Shown piece by piece: positions 1 to 7,933 of a stretch of 64,000 nt of DNA. Origin of the DNA: Pigmentiphaga aceris (lineage in GTDB: Bacteria; Pseudomonadota; Gammaproteobacteria; Burkholderiales; Burkholderiaceae_B); contig NZ_CP043046.1 of NCBI RefSeq assembly GCF_008119665.1, forward strand, positions 5,022,001-5,086,000. Reading direction: 5' to 3'. Both the position numbers and the translations under genes were made by a program. The notes beneath the pieces are model-generated. The model was not told the DNA's origin. It ran no database searches and was given only the letters and a program-made list of their open reading frames with translations. Positions within the stretch are counted from its first letter, which is position 1. The number at the start of each line of letters is the position of its first letter.

Positions 1-502
1 GTCCAAGGCTTACGCCATGACCGGCTGGCGTTTGGGTTACGCGGGTGGGCCGCGCTGGCTGATCGGCGCGCTGGAATTGCTGCAATCGCAAAGCACCAGC
101 AACCCCAGCTCGGTGACTCAGGTTGCTGCCGCCGCCGCGCTGGACGGTCCGCAGGAGTTCCTGGACACCTGGCGTGCCCGCCTGCGGGTTCGCCGCGACC
201 TGGCACTGGGCATTCTGGCCGACGCAGCCCCGCTGCTGACATTGCAGACGCCCGCCGCCGCGTTCTATCTGTATGCCGACTGCAGTGCCACCCTGGGCAT
301 GAAAACACCGCAAGGGGCGGTCATTTCAAGCGATATCGATCTGGCAACGTATCTGCTGGAACACGGTGGTGTGGCGGTTGTGCCCGGAACCGCGTTTGGC
401 CTCGCCCCATACATCCGTCTGGCCTATGCTTTGTCTGACACCGATCTGAAAGCGGCCTGCGAACAGATCGTTGCCGCGTGCAAGCGCCTCGTCCCCACCT
501 GA
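1..502 (+). CDS. Class I/II pyridoxal-phosphate aminotransferase, C-terminal part
   Basis: The reading frame is open to the left edge (first full codon at base 2), so only the last ~166 codons are present. The visible start SKAYAMTGWR is the PLP-lysine block of fold-type I aminotransferases: the Lys forms the Schiff base with PLP and the downstream GWRLGY segment holds the phosphate-binding Arg. The C-terminal small domain follows, with a substrate-carboxylate region around FGLAPYIRLAYA. The reaction is transamination of an amino acid to its 2-oxo acid; AspC/arylamino subfamilies look alike here, so no substrate is assigned. pxpB follows 113 bp downstream on the same strand. Family call is firm; specificity cannot be judged without the N-terminal half. 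Confidence 0.9.
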   Translation, partial: SKAYAMTGWRLGYAGGPRWLIGALELLQSQSTSNPSSVTQVAAAAALDGPQEFLDTWRARLRVRRDLALGILADAAPLLTLQTPAAAFYLYADCSATLGMKTPQGAVISSDIDLATYLLEHGGVAVVPGTAFGLAPYIRLAYALSDTDLKAACEQIVAACKRLVPT

Positions 503-615
503 AACGTCCAGACAGCACGTTCAACCCGGATGTTCAGCATCGGCGTGTCAGGCACTGTCACGCCACGGCCTACCCACAGATCAAGCAAGTACCGACAATC
601 ACCAAACGACAAGCC

Positions 616-1419
616 ATGGCCACCGCAACCCTAGTTCCCCACCTGACCTGGCGTATCGAGCCAGTCGGCGATCGCTGCCTGATCATCCGGCTGGGCGATC
701 GGGTGGATATCGATGTCAGCCAGACCGTGCATGCCGTTGCCGCCCAACTGATGCACAAGGCCCTGCCTGGCGTGATCGATGTCGTCCCGGCCTTCACCAC
801 GGTGGCGGTGCACTACCGCGCGGCTGCCCGGCCGGTCACCAGTGGGTCGGGCCATGTATCGGGCCATGTATCGGGCCATATATCGGGGCATGCATCTGGC
901 CATGCATCGGCCTACATCTCGCCCTACAAGCAACTGAAGCGCGACATCGACGCCTTGCTGTCAGCCGGTGTGCCCGCGCTGCCGCCATCGACGCGGGTCG
1001 TCGACATTCCCGCCTGTTATGGCGGCGAATTCGGCCCGGACCTGGAAGACGTGGCCACTCAATGCGGGCTGTCGGCAGACGAAGTCATCCGCCGCCACAG
1101 CCAGTCCCCGCTGATTCTGTACACCTTCTTCTTCGCCCCAGGCAACCCGTTCGCCGGCCCGGTCGACCCCAGCCTGCAGGTGCCGCGTCGACGCACGCCA
1201 CGCACACGCGTACCCGCCGGGTCGGTTGCGATTGCCAACGGTATCTCGTCCATTTACCAGAACGACTCGCCCGGTGGCTGGAACATCATCGCGCGTACGC
1301 CCTGGAACCTGTTCGACGCGCGCCAGAACCCGCCCACCCGTCTGCAACTGGGTGACCAGTTGCGCTTCGTGCCGATTTCGCGCGAACGCTTCGCCGAGCT
1401 GCTGGAGGCACGGTCATGA
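616..1419 (+). CDS. pxpB: 5-oxoprolinase subunit PxpB (KipI family), with internal repeat insertion
   Basis: 267 aa if started at the ATG at 616, where family homology begins (WRIEPVGDRCLIIRLGD); the frame is open further upstream to 478 but that stretch has no family character. PxpB/KipI partners with PxpC and PxpA to cleave 5-oxoproline to glutamate with ATP. The carboxyltransferase-type fold is visible through the conserved block ILYTFFFAPGNPFAG and the segment GSVAIANGISSIYQNDSPGGWNIIARTP. Oddity: after PAFTTVAVHY the protein carries about 25 extra residues of SGHV/SGHA repeats (about residues 76-101), encoded by 12-bp tandem units, inserted before the helix KQLKRDIDALL. The stop overlaps the pxpC start by 4 bp, so translation is probably coupled. 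No pxpA (LamB/YcsF) is adjacent. Confidence 0.9.
   Translation: MATATLVPHLTWRIEPVGDRCLIIRLGDRVDIDVSQTVHAVAAQLMHKALPGVIDVVPAFTTVAVHYRAAARPVTSGSGHVSGHVSGHISGHASGHASAYISPYKQLKRDIDALLSAGVPALPPSTRVVDIPACYGGEFGPDLEDVATQCGLSADEVIRRHSQSPLILYTFFFAPGNPFAGPVDPSLQVPRRRTPRTRVPAGSVAIANGISSIYQNDSPGGWNIIARTPWNLFDARQNPPTRLQLGDQLRFVPISRERFAELLEARS
847..918 (+). repeat. 12-bp tandem repeat inside pxpB
   Basis: Two exact copies of TCGGGCCATGTA (847-858, 859-870) are followed by three diverged copies (871-882, 883-894, 895-906) and a degenerate sixth (907-918). The unit is a multiple of three, so each copy adds four residues (SGHV, SGHI, SGHA) without breaking the frame. Copy number could vary between strains by slippage. 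Confidence 0.9.
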
Positions 1420-2483
1420 CCCATTTGATGCAAGTAGACCAGCCCGGCATGTTCTCGTTGGTGCAAGACCTGGGACGCTACGGCTGGCAGCGTTTCGGCG
1501 TGCCCGCCAACGGTGCCATGGACGAGCGCGCGCATCGCATCGCCAACGCCTTGGTCGGCAATGACGACGACGCGGCTACCCTGGAATGCACGCTTACCGG
1601 CCCCACCCTGCGCTTCACGCGCAACACTTTGATCGCCCTCAGTGGCGCAGACATGGCGGTCACTGCCGACGGCAAGCGGGTTCCCTTGAACCGTGCCGTG
1701 ATGCTGCGACGAGGTGCGGTTCTGGCCTTCAGTGAATGCCGCCAGGGCACACGCACATATCTGGCGGTGCGCGGTGGCATCGATACCGAATTGGTCATGG
1801 GCAGCCGCAGCACCTTCGTGCGCGGAGCCTATGGTGGCGTCGAAGGCCGTGCTTTGAAACGCGGCGACCGGGTACCGCTTGTCACGCCGCAGGAAGACCC
1901 GCTGCCGCTGGAACGCATGCTTGTGCAAAGCGGCCTGCCCTTTGTCGAAGCAGGTGTGGTCGAGCTGCCCGCGAGCGCGTCGGAACCTGCACCGCTGCGT
2001 TTCATGCGCGGCCCGCAATGGCGCAAATTTTCGATGGCCGCAAGACGGGCCTTCACGCGGGAAGCCTTTGTGATCTCGACCCAATCGGATCGCATGGGCT
2101 ATCGACTGGACGGCCCGGAACTGGACCTGAAACAGCCGCTTGAAATGATCTCGGAAGCGTGTGAATTCGGCACGGTTCAAGTCCCGCCCAGCGGCAGCCC
2201 GATCGTGTTGATGGCCGACCGGCAAAGCGCGGGTGGGTATCCGAAGATTGCGTATGTCATCAGCACCGATCTGCCCCTGCTGGCGCAGGCCAGGCCGGGT
2301 GATAGTCTGCACTTCACGCCCGTCACGCTGCGTCAGGCAGAACTTGCCCACGCTCAGGCAGAACAGGCATTTGCACGCTTTCGACAACAGGCGGCCGACG
2401 CCGCGCTGAGTCGTCCGCTGACGCCTGCACCGGCCGCCACACAAGCCGTGGATGACGCAAGCTTCGCCGCGCTGCCCGAATAA
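1416..2483 (+). CDS. pxpC: 5-oxoprolinase subunit PxpC (KipA family, biotin-dependent carboxyltransferase type)
   Basis: 355 aa, close to the usual length of stand-alone PxpC/KipA. The N-terminus (VDQPGMFSLVQDLGRYGWQRFGVPANGAMDE) is the family signature; further blocks are YLAVRGGIDTELVMGSRST and PSGSPIVLMADRQSAGGYPKIAYV. It forms the PxpABC 5-oxoprolinase with PxpB and PxpA in the cytoplasm. The start ATG overlaps the pxpB stop (ATGA), indicating one operon. A strong hairpin terminator follows 22 bp after the stop. pxpA is not in this window, so it must lie elsewhere or be absent. Confidence 0.92.
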   Translation: MTHLMQVDQPGMFSLVQDLGRYGWQRFGVPANGAMDERAHRIANALVGNDDDAATLECTLTGPTLRFTRNTLIALSGADMAVTADGKRVPLNRAVMLRRGAVLAFSECRQGTRTYLAVRGGIDTELVMGSRSTFVRGAYGGVEGRALKRGDRVPLVTPQEDPLPLERMLVQSGLPFVEAGVVELPASASEPAPLRFMRGPQWRKFSMAARRAFTREAFVISTQSDRMGYRLDGPELDLKQPLEMISEACEFGTVQVPPSGSPIVLMADRQSAGGYPKIAYVISTDLPLLAQARPGDSLHFTPVTLRQAELAHAQAEQAFARFRQQAADAALSRPLTPAPAATQAVDDASFAALPE

Positions 2484-2504
2484 CGCTGGCGTGCAACACC
2501 TGTC

Positions 2505-2538
2505 ACCGGTGCCGCGTGAATCGCGCACCGGTTTTTTT
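2505..2538 (+). terminator. Rho-independent terminator of pxpBC
   Basis: Stem ACCGGTGC (2505-2512) pairs with GCACCGGT (2525-2532), followed by seven T. It lies 22 bp after the pxpC stop and insulates it from the convergent gene ending at 2584. Confidence 0.85.
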
Positions 2539-2583
2539 CAAGGCGCAGGAAGCTATCTCACGCAGGCCACATCGATTTTCCAA

Positions 2584-4164
2584 TCAGGGCGCAGGTGCAG
2601 GCGCAGGAGTTCTGGGCCGCACCGGCGCAGCAGGTTTGGCGGGCGGCTTCGGCGGCGGCTTGGGTGCTTCGGGGTAGAAGCGCTGCGCCACTGCCTTTTG
2701 GTCAAACAAGGTAGTCAGCAGCCCACCGTTTTCGATCCGTGATGTGACCGCCAGGCCGCAACGCGACACATTGCCCGGCTTGTAGCCAAAGCGTCGCAGA
2801 TCCAGCGCCTTCTGCATGGCCTGGCGGAACGCCTGGTCGGTGCGCAAAATGCCCCGGACCCGGTCCAGATTTTCCGTTTTCAGCTGCGCGTCGCCAAAGC
2901 CCTGGCACCCCCCTGCCCGGCCCCAGGTCCACCCGCCTCCGCCGCTCAAAGTCTGCCCAGGCGGGCCATACTTGGCGATCAGGCGAGTGCGTACCGATTC
3001 CGTGGTGAAGCCGTTTTCCAAGGCAACCCAGCGCCGCACTGCGCTTACCGTGTCGCTGGTGGTCGGGTCGAAATACACCAGCACGATTTCGCGCGTGTCC
3101 TCGGACATGTAGACCTTGAGCGCGTCGTAGGCCACCGGCTGAGGGCCAACATCGCGCCCATTCTCACGGCGGAAAATCGTGCCCACCGACATATGCGCCT
3201 GCAAGATGGTGTCGACCTCGGCGGCTGGCATGCCCAGGGCTACACCAACGATGTCGAAGGTAGGTGCGGTAGGCGTCGTGGGTGGAACCACCACGGGGGC
3301 CTGCGCCAAGGGGAAGTCACTGGCCTGGTAGCTGGCAACAATGCGGCTGTCGGGATCGGTGATGGTCACGTGCACCAGACGCGCGGTCAGCACGCGTTTC
3401 GACGGCCCCTGCACGCCACCGTCCACGGTGAACACCACGTTGGCCGACATGCCCTTGCCTTCGTTGCGCTTGGCCGCTTCCAGTACGGCTTCCGCCGCAC
3501 TTTTTGGCAGGACAATGCCTTCGCTCGTGACACGACGATCCAGCGCGATCAACGTAGCGGCCGGAACTCCACCAGGCTGGTGGCGGATGGCTTCGATGAC
3601 ATCGAGAAAGGCGTCGTCCTTGGCATCGGTGCGCTGGTTGTCAGCCACGGAATAGATGGCCATCTTGCTGGCCTGCTCGGGCAAGCCCGTCACGGTGTTG
3701 GGGGCCGGCGCAGTCAGCAAGCTGAACACCTTGGGGCCGCCAACCAGCACCAGCTTGCCCGATGCCGCGTCGTACTGAAAAGGCGGCAAGGCGTGGCTGG
3801 CCACCAGCGTGCGTGGCGCGGCGGCAGCGCGTTTCAGCACCTCTTCCTTCAGAAAAGGGGCCAGCGCCTCGGCCACCTGGGGACCACGATTCTTGACCTG
3901 ATCCGCCGCGAACACCATGCGTTCCTGACGCGACGCGTCTGGGCGGGCAGCGTAGTGAGCCTGGGCCACCGCCAACTCGCTGCGGGTCACGGTCAGCCAG
4001 GTCTGTTCAGAAAGCAGGTTCGGAAAAAAGTGCAGGGAACTGAGCAGCACCGACCGATAGGTCAAGGGCGCAAGGCCGTCACCCTGCAACCATGCGGGCG
4101 ACGCGCCGAACACGGAAAAAGCGGAAGACATCAACAGCAAACACAAAATACCCGACGCGCGCAT
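2584..4164 (-). CDS. Unknown secreted protein with proline-rich tail
   Basis: 526 aa. The first 20 residues form a Sec signal peptide (hydrophobic LCLLLMSSAFSVF, then a likely cleavage near FGA|SP), so the protein is probably periplasmic or exported. I do not recognise a named domain. Residues about 290-370 contain a segment starting DIVGVALGMPAAEVDTIL, resembling the small beta-alpha repeats that begin G(V/M)xLGMxxxEV in several periplasmic proteins. A GGGGWTWG loop and two Cys (GGCQGF, SRCGLA) follow. The last ~25 residues are Pro/Ala/Lys-rich, like a wall- or membrane-spanning spacer. It is monocistronic between convergent and divergent neighbours. Confidence 0.75.
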   Translation of the reverse strand: MRASGILCLLLMSSAFSVFGASPAWLQGDGLAPLTYRSVLLSSLHFFPNLLSEQTWLTVTRSELAVAQAHYAARPDASRQERMVFAADQVKNRGPQVAEALAPFLKEEVLKRAAAAPRTLVASHALPPFQYDAASGKLVLVGGPKVFSLLTAPAPNTVTGLPEQASKMAIYSVADNQRTDAKDDAFLDVIEAIRHQPGGVPAATLIALDRRVTSEGIVLPKSAAEAVLEAAKRNEGKGMSANVVFTVDGGVQGPSKRVLTARLVHVTITDPDSRIVASYQASDFPLAQAPVVVPPTTPTAPTFDIVGVALGMPAAEVDTILQAHMSVGTIFRRENGRDVGPQPVAYDALKVYMSEDTREIVLVYFDPTTSDTVSAVRRWVALENGFTTESVRTRLIAKYGPPGQTLSGGGGWTWGRAGGCQGFGDAQLKTENLDRVRGILRTDQAFRQAMQKALDLRRFGYKPGNVSRCGLAVTSRIENGGLLTTLFDQKAVAQRFYPEAPKPPPKPPAKPAAPVRPRTPAPAPAP

Positions 4165-4369
4165 GGCTCAATTCTCTTGGTCGAGCGACAACGGGACAAT
4201 GCCAGTTCCAGTCTACGCACTCGAAAAAAGTCGAACACGCCTGTCGTCGCTGACAGGCAGCATACCCAATTGCACGCAACCCCCATGCGAGAACCCGCAG
4301 CCAAGCATTTAATTTATCTTTCCCCTCCTGTAACAGGCCTGCCTTGGAAGCACGATCCAGTGGCCGGAA

Positions 4370-5548
4370 ATGGCGGCAAACCTGGGCCACCAAGCTGCGG
4401 TGTTAAGCTTTTCCCCCTTCATGACCAGACTTCGCGTGCCGGCACCTACCGCCGTACGCGGTTGCACCTTGACCGGCCCGCTTACTCCCTTACCGCCTCG
4501 CCCTACCCGCATTCAGCGAACCAGCGCCTTCTGCAAACACTGGATTCTTCGTCTGGTCGCACTCGCCCAGCGTTATCCAGGCGTACTGGCGCTGTTCGGT
4601 TTTGTCTCCGGCCTGATCAGCTTCTTCACGGTTGACCGCCACGAAGGCTTTGCACGCGTGATCGCCGTGGTCATGCTGGTCAGCTGGCTGTGGCTGGTGG
4701 TGGAAAAGTCCGTCAATCGACGGGTGGCCGACCGCTTCGGGGTGGCCTTGCCCACGCCGGTGCTGCGTTACGTCACGCAGATGATCCACCAGGAAAGCCT
4801 GTTCTTCGTGCTGCCGTTTCTGTATGCGGCAACCACCTGGAACAGCGGTCAGGCGATCTTCACCGGTCTGCTGGGTGCCGCCGCAATCGTTGCCCTGGTC
4901 GACCCGCTGTATTACCGCTGGCTGGCGCGACACCACTGGGTGTTTCTGACGTATCACACGCTGACGCTGTTCGCGGTGCTGCTGACTGCGCCACCCTTGC
5001 TGTTCAACCTGCGTACCGGCGAAAGCTATCAGCTGGCGCTTGGTGTGGCCGTGGTGCTGGCCTTCCCGACCCTCGCCGGTCTGGTCACCTTGCAGACCTG
5101 GTGGCGGCGCCTGGCCGTGATCGGATTGATGGCGGTACTTGCCACCGGCGGCTGGTTTGCCCGCGCCTGGGTGCCGCCTGCCACGCTGCGTCTGAGCGAA
5201 GCTGCGTTGTCCTTGCAGCTGAATACGCGCAATCCCACGGCAGAAAAAAGGCTGAAGGAGGTGTCGGTCAGCCAGTTGCGCAGCAGCGGCCTGTACGCCT
5301 TCACGGCAGTCGCCGCGCCGCTGGGGCTGAAGGAACACATCTACCATGTGTGGCTTCATAACGGTCGCGAGGTAGACCGTATTCCGATCGACATTCGCGG
5401 CGGACGCAAGGAAGGCTATCGGGCCTGGACCCACAAGCGAAACTTCCCGCCGAATCCGGCCGGACGCTGGGAAGTGCGCGTGATCACCGACGCCGGTCAG
5501 ATGATCGGTGTGATGCGCTTCGATGCGCTGGCGGGGACTGAGCCTTGA
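4370..5548 (+). CDS. DUF5924/DUF2914-type integral membrane protein
   Basis: 392 aa from 4370, or 375 aa from the ATG at 4421; neither start has a good ribosome site and homology-like sequence begins only around residue 50. The middle of the protein holds about seven hydrophobic segments (e.g. YPGVLALFGFVSGLISFF, AVVMLVSWLWLVVE, LFFVLPFLYAATTW). The C-terminal ~110 residues form a soluble domain with HVWLHNGREVDRIPIDIRGG and AGRWEVRVITDAGQMIGVMRF, which matches my memory of the DUF2914 domain that ends DUF5924 proteins. The function of the family is not established. It is alone on this strand. Confidence 0.7.
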   Translation: MAANLGHQAAVLSFSPFMTRLRVPAPTAVRGCTLTGPLTPLPPRPTRIQRTSAFCKHWILRLVALAQRYPGVLALFGFVSGLISFFTVDRHEGFARVIAVVMLVSWLWLVVEKSVNRRVADRFGVALPTPVLRYVTQMIHQESLFFVLPFLYAATTWNSGQAIFTGLLGAAAIVALVDPLYYRWLARHHWVFLTYHTLTLFAVLLTAPPLLFNLRTGESYQLALGVAVVLAFPTLAGLVTLQTWWRRLAVIGLMAVLATGGWFARAWVPPATLRLSEAALSLQLNTRNPTAEKRLKEVSVSQLRSSGLYAFTAVAAPLGLKEHIYHVWLHNGREVDRIPIDIRGGRKEGYRAWTHKRNFPPNPAGRWEVRVITDAGQMIGVMRFDALAGTEP

Positions 5549-5647
5549 TGCGTTGACGCCCCACGACAGCAGTCATGAGGCGTCACTGAAACACCATCAA
5601 AGCAATCAGGCCCGGATCACGTTTCCCGTATCCCGACCCGGCGAATC

Positions 5648-6511
5648 TCAGTCGTGCGGAGCCGGCTTGCGCAGGCTAGACAGGGTAATCGCAAAGATGA
5701 TCAATGCTGCGCCAAGCAACATGCGCAACGTAGGTTCCTGCGCAAACAACCACCAGGCAGCCGCAATCGCATACACGGGTTCCAGGCTGATCACCAGGCC
5801 CGCTGCCCGCGCTGTCAGTACGCTCAGCGCAGACACGAACAAGTAGTGCGACAAGCCCGTGCACAGAATGCCAAGCAAGGCCATCCAGACCCAGTCGACT
5901 GCCCGCATGTCCCCGAACGAGGACAACGCGAACGGAACAACCAGCACCAACACCAGCAGGTTCTGCCAGAACGCGACTTGAACGGCATCGATACCCGCAG
6001 CAGCCCGTCGATTGATCAAGGCCAGCACGGCAAAAGTTGCCCCGGACAACAAGGCCCAGGCAAGCCCGATGGTGCCGGTATCAGACCAGTCGAACGCGGG
6101 CACCACCAGCACCAGACCAATCGTGACCAGGCCAAGCAACAGCAGTTCGCTTGCGCGCACGCGCTCGCGGAACACCACGATCTCGAACAAGGTAATGAAG
6201 GCTGGGAAGCTGGCAAAGCCAAGCGTGGCGATGGCAATGCCACCGACTTTCACTGCGTGGAAGAAGGTGGCCCAGTGCACCGCCAGCATGACACCGGCTG
6301 CCAGCAGCGCACGAGCATTGCCGGCATTCAGGCCACGTGTCAGCGACCTGCCGGTGAAGCCCGCAAAACCGGCCAGCGCCAGCAACGCAAACCCTGCGCG
6401 ACCTGCCGTCACGGCGGCGGCCGTCGCCTGAATCAACTCACCGAACACCCCCGTCAACCCAAACAGGACGGCGGAAACATGGATGGCGACCAGCGCCCGA
6501 TTGCGGTTCAT
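5648..6511 (-). CDS. EamA/DMT-family transporter
   Basis: 287 aa. The start at 6511 is preferred over 6565 because it carries an AAAGG ribosome site 4 bp upstream, begins just before the first helix (ALVAIHVSAVLFGLTGVFGE), and avoids a 44-bp overlap with nadX. There are ten predicted membrane helices in two EamA repeats; the second contains GILCTGLSHYLFVSALSVLTARAAGLVISLEPVYA, the characteristic C-terminal EamA motif. Members export amino acids and other small metabolites by an antiport-type mechanism. It follows nadX by 10 bp and is probably in the same transcript, which makes an aspartate- or NAD-related metabolite a plausible but unproven cargo. Confidence 0.85.
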   Translation of the reverse strand: MNRNRALVAIHVSAVLFGLTGVFGELIQATAAAVTAGRAGFALLALAGFAGFTGRSLTRGLNAGNARALLAAGVMLAVHWATFFHAVKVGGIAIATLGFASFPAFITLFEIVVFRERVRASELLLLGLVTIGLVLVVPAFDWSDTGTIGLAWALLSGATFAVLALINRRAAAGIDAVQVAFWQNLLVLVLVVPFALSSFGDMRAVDWVWMALLGILCTGLSHYLFVSALSVLTARAAGLVISLEPVYAIAAAWWLFAQEPTLRMLLGAALIIFAITLSSLRKPAPHD

Positions 6512-6521
6512 GCGGCCTTTG

Positions 6522-7316
6522 CTACGACGCGCGGCCCTGGAAGAAAGTCCTGACTTCGCTTGCAACGCTGAGCGAGGTCAGCAGCGAGGTCTTCGGGTTG
6601 TCCGGCGCGGGATTGTTTTCGAAGCGGAATTCTGCCACGCCGGCCGAGCTCTCGATGTACAACTCATGGGTATTTGCGCTGACCGCCGGATCGACCACCA
6701 CGCTGACCTGCGTGCGTGTCATGCCGATGCCGTTGAGCGCCACGGTTGCGGCAACATTCAGGTTCTTGGGATAACGCCGTGCCGCGCCGTCTGCACTGCC
6801 ATCGAACAGTACGTGTTCTTCTTCCAAGGTATCGGGATCGATATTGAGGGCCAGCAGTTCGTCATGCCAGGCGCTCGGCGGCTTGCGCGACACGTATCGC
6901 ACGCCCACCTCATCCAGATGCGCCACCGCGCGCAGGTAATCAAGCCCGCCCACCGCACCGGATGGCAAGCGTAACCACGTCTTGCCCCGCGCCGCAGCCT
7001 CGTGCAGGGAATCGGCAATCGTCGTATCGGCCAGTACCCCGACCGAACAGACCAGGGTAGGCAGTCCTGCTGCCAACAAGCCGGGCACGATCGCGGCAAC
7101 CGCAGCATGACCGGCACACTCGACCACCAGATCGGTTTCGAACGCCAGTGCCTCGGTCACCGACGTAACCCGGGTAACCGGACGCCCGGCGTCGACACGC
7201 GGTGAGCCATTGCCTCTGGCCCAGACTGCCCAACGGTAGCCCCCTTCTTCCTGGTCAAGCTGCGCAATCAGCGACTTGCCGATTGCGCCGTAACCGATCA
7301 CCAACACATTGCGCAT
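6522..7316 (-). CDS. nadX: Aspartate dehydrogenase NadX
   Basis: 264 aa, full length for the family. The N-terminal Rossmann motif GYGAIGKSL (residues 8-16) binds NAD(P); ECAGHAAV and VLADTTIADSLHEAA complete the nucleotide domain. The C-terminal DUF108-type catalytic domain has GAVGGLDYLRAVA, FDGSADGAARRYPKNLNVAATVAL and a late DP.VSANTHELYIES block. The enzyme oxidises L-aspartate to iminoaspartate, replacing aspartate oxidase NadB in NAD synthesis, or runs reductively. No nadA or nadC is adjacent, so a catabolic or PHA-linked role cannot be excluded. The gene is first of a probable two-gene operon with the EamA transporter. Confidence 0.88.
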   Translation of the reverse strand: MRNVLVIGYGAIGKSLIAQLDQEEGGYRWAVWARGNGSPRVDAGRPVTRVTSVTEALAFETDLVVECAGHAAVAAIVPGLLAAGLPTLVCSVGVLADTTIADSLHEAAARGKTWLRLPSGAVGGLDYLRAVAHLDEVGVRYVSRKPPSAWHDELLALNIDPDTLEEEHVLFDGSADGAARRYPKNLNVAATVALNGIGMTRTQVSVVVDPAVSANTHELYIESSAGVAEFRFENNPAPDNPKTSLLTSLSVASEVRTFFQGRAS

Positions 7317-7402
7317 GCTTGTCTCACCACCTTTGTACCGATGACACCAAGCATACTGAAGGGCAAGCGCGCGCAGGCATTGCGCGCGGCTTACTTGCTC
7401 AC

Positions 7403-7768
7403 TTACAACATACGTAGTTGCTCGACCTCGAATTCCAGCTTGCCGTTGAATTCCTTGTCGAGTTCACCGGTGATTTCCACTTCGCGTTTGTCATCGAAGG
7501 CCTGGCCCACCGGGAAACGCTTGGCCGAGATTTCGACGCTGATGCGGCCCGTGCCGTCGTCGAAGGTGTAGTTCTTGCCACCGTCGTGCGACACGATGCG
7601 ACCCTTCAGCGTCGCGTGCTGATCATCCTGCCCCTGGTCCACCAGTTGTTTGACACTCATGACCGGCACCGAGCTGGGGCCCTGGTACTGCGCCATCGCG
7701 CCAGTACTGGCAGAGACGAACAAAGCAAGCAGCGCGGCACGAGCGGTTTGGCGATTGATCAGGTTCAT
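7403..7768 (-). CDS. ygiW: YgiW/YdeI-family periplasmic OB-fold protein
   Basis: 121 aa with a clear signal peptide (residues 1-26, cleavage after AMA|QY). The mature part matches the bacterial OB-fold (BOF) family: VKQLVDQGQDDQHATLKGRIV, the core YTFDDGTGRISVEIS and EITGELDKEFNGKLEFEVEQL. E. coli YgiW is linked to peroxide and cationic peptide stress and sits beside qseBC. Here it lies 166 bp downstream of the kinase gene on the same strand but has its own leader with a CTTCA direct repeat (7871-7887) also found before the response-regulator gene, so it is probably a direct target of that regulator. Confidence 0.88.
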   Translation of the reverse strand: MNLINRQTARAALLALFVSASTGAMAQYQGPSSVPVMSVKQLVDQGQDDQHATLKGRIVSHDGGKNYTFDDGTGRISVEISAKRFPVGQAFDDKREVEITGELDKEFNGKLEFEVEQLRML

Positions 7769-7870
7769 GGTTGCTTCCTCTTTGAGTTATCAAGATGCGG
7801 TCCTGGAGCAAAGATCGTTCTTGCCGATCTCTGCGTGTGGACATCATGTAGAGGATTTGAACAAGCGAAG

Positions 7871-7887
7871 ATGAAGCAAACCTGAAG
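7871..7887 (-). promoter_or_regulatory. Candidate response-regulator site upstream of ygiW
   Basis: Read on the minus strand the site is CTTCAGGTTTGCTTCAT: two CTTCA half-sites 11 bp apart, the head-to-tail layout used by OmpR-family regulators. A near copy lies before the regulator gene (10221-10237). It is about 103 bp upstream of the ygiW start. Confidence 0.55.
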
Positions 7888-7933
7888 TCGGTGGGGGTAT
7901 GCAGAAATCTCTGTAAAAAACTTCTGCGAACAC

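Noticed and set aside
471..1355. 294-codon frame overlapping pxpB in another frame
   Set aside because: Arg/Pro/His-rich translation without family features, entirely inside pxpB on the same strand; it is a GC-rich shadow.
3193..4635. 480-codon plus-strand frame opposite the secreted protein
   Set aside because: Antisense shadow of the gene at 2584-4164, rich in Arg, Gly, His and Gln, with no domain.
4490..5434. 314-codon minus frame within the DUF5924-type gene
   Set aside because: Antisense to a gene with clear membrane helices and codon pattern; Gln/Arg/His-rich translation with no homology-like blocks.
5554..5585. TGACGCC/GGCGTCA inverted repeat after the DUF5924-type gene
   Set aside because: Only 7 bp of stem with an 18-nt loop and no T run; not strong enough to call a terminator.
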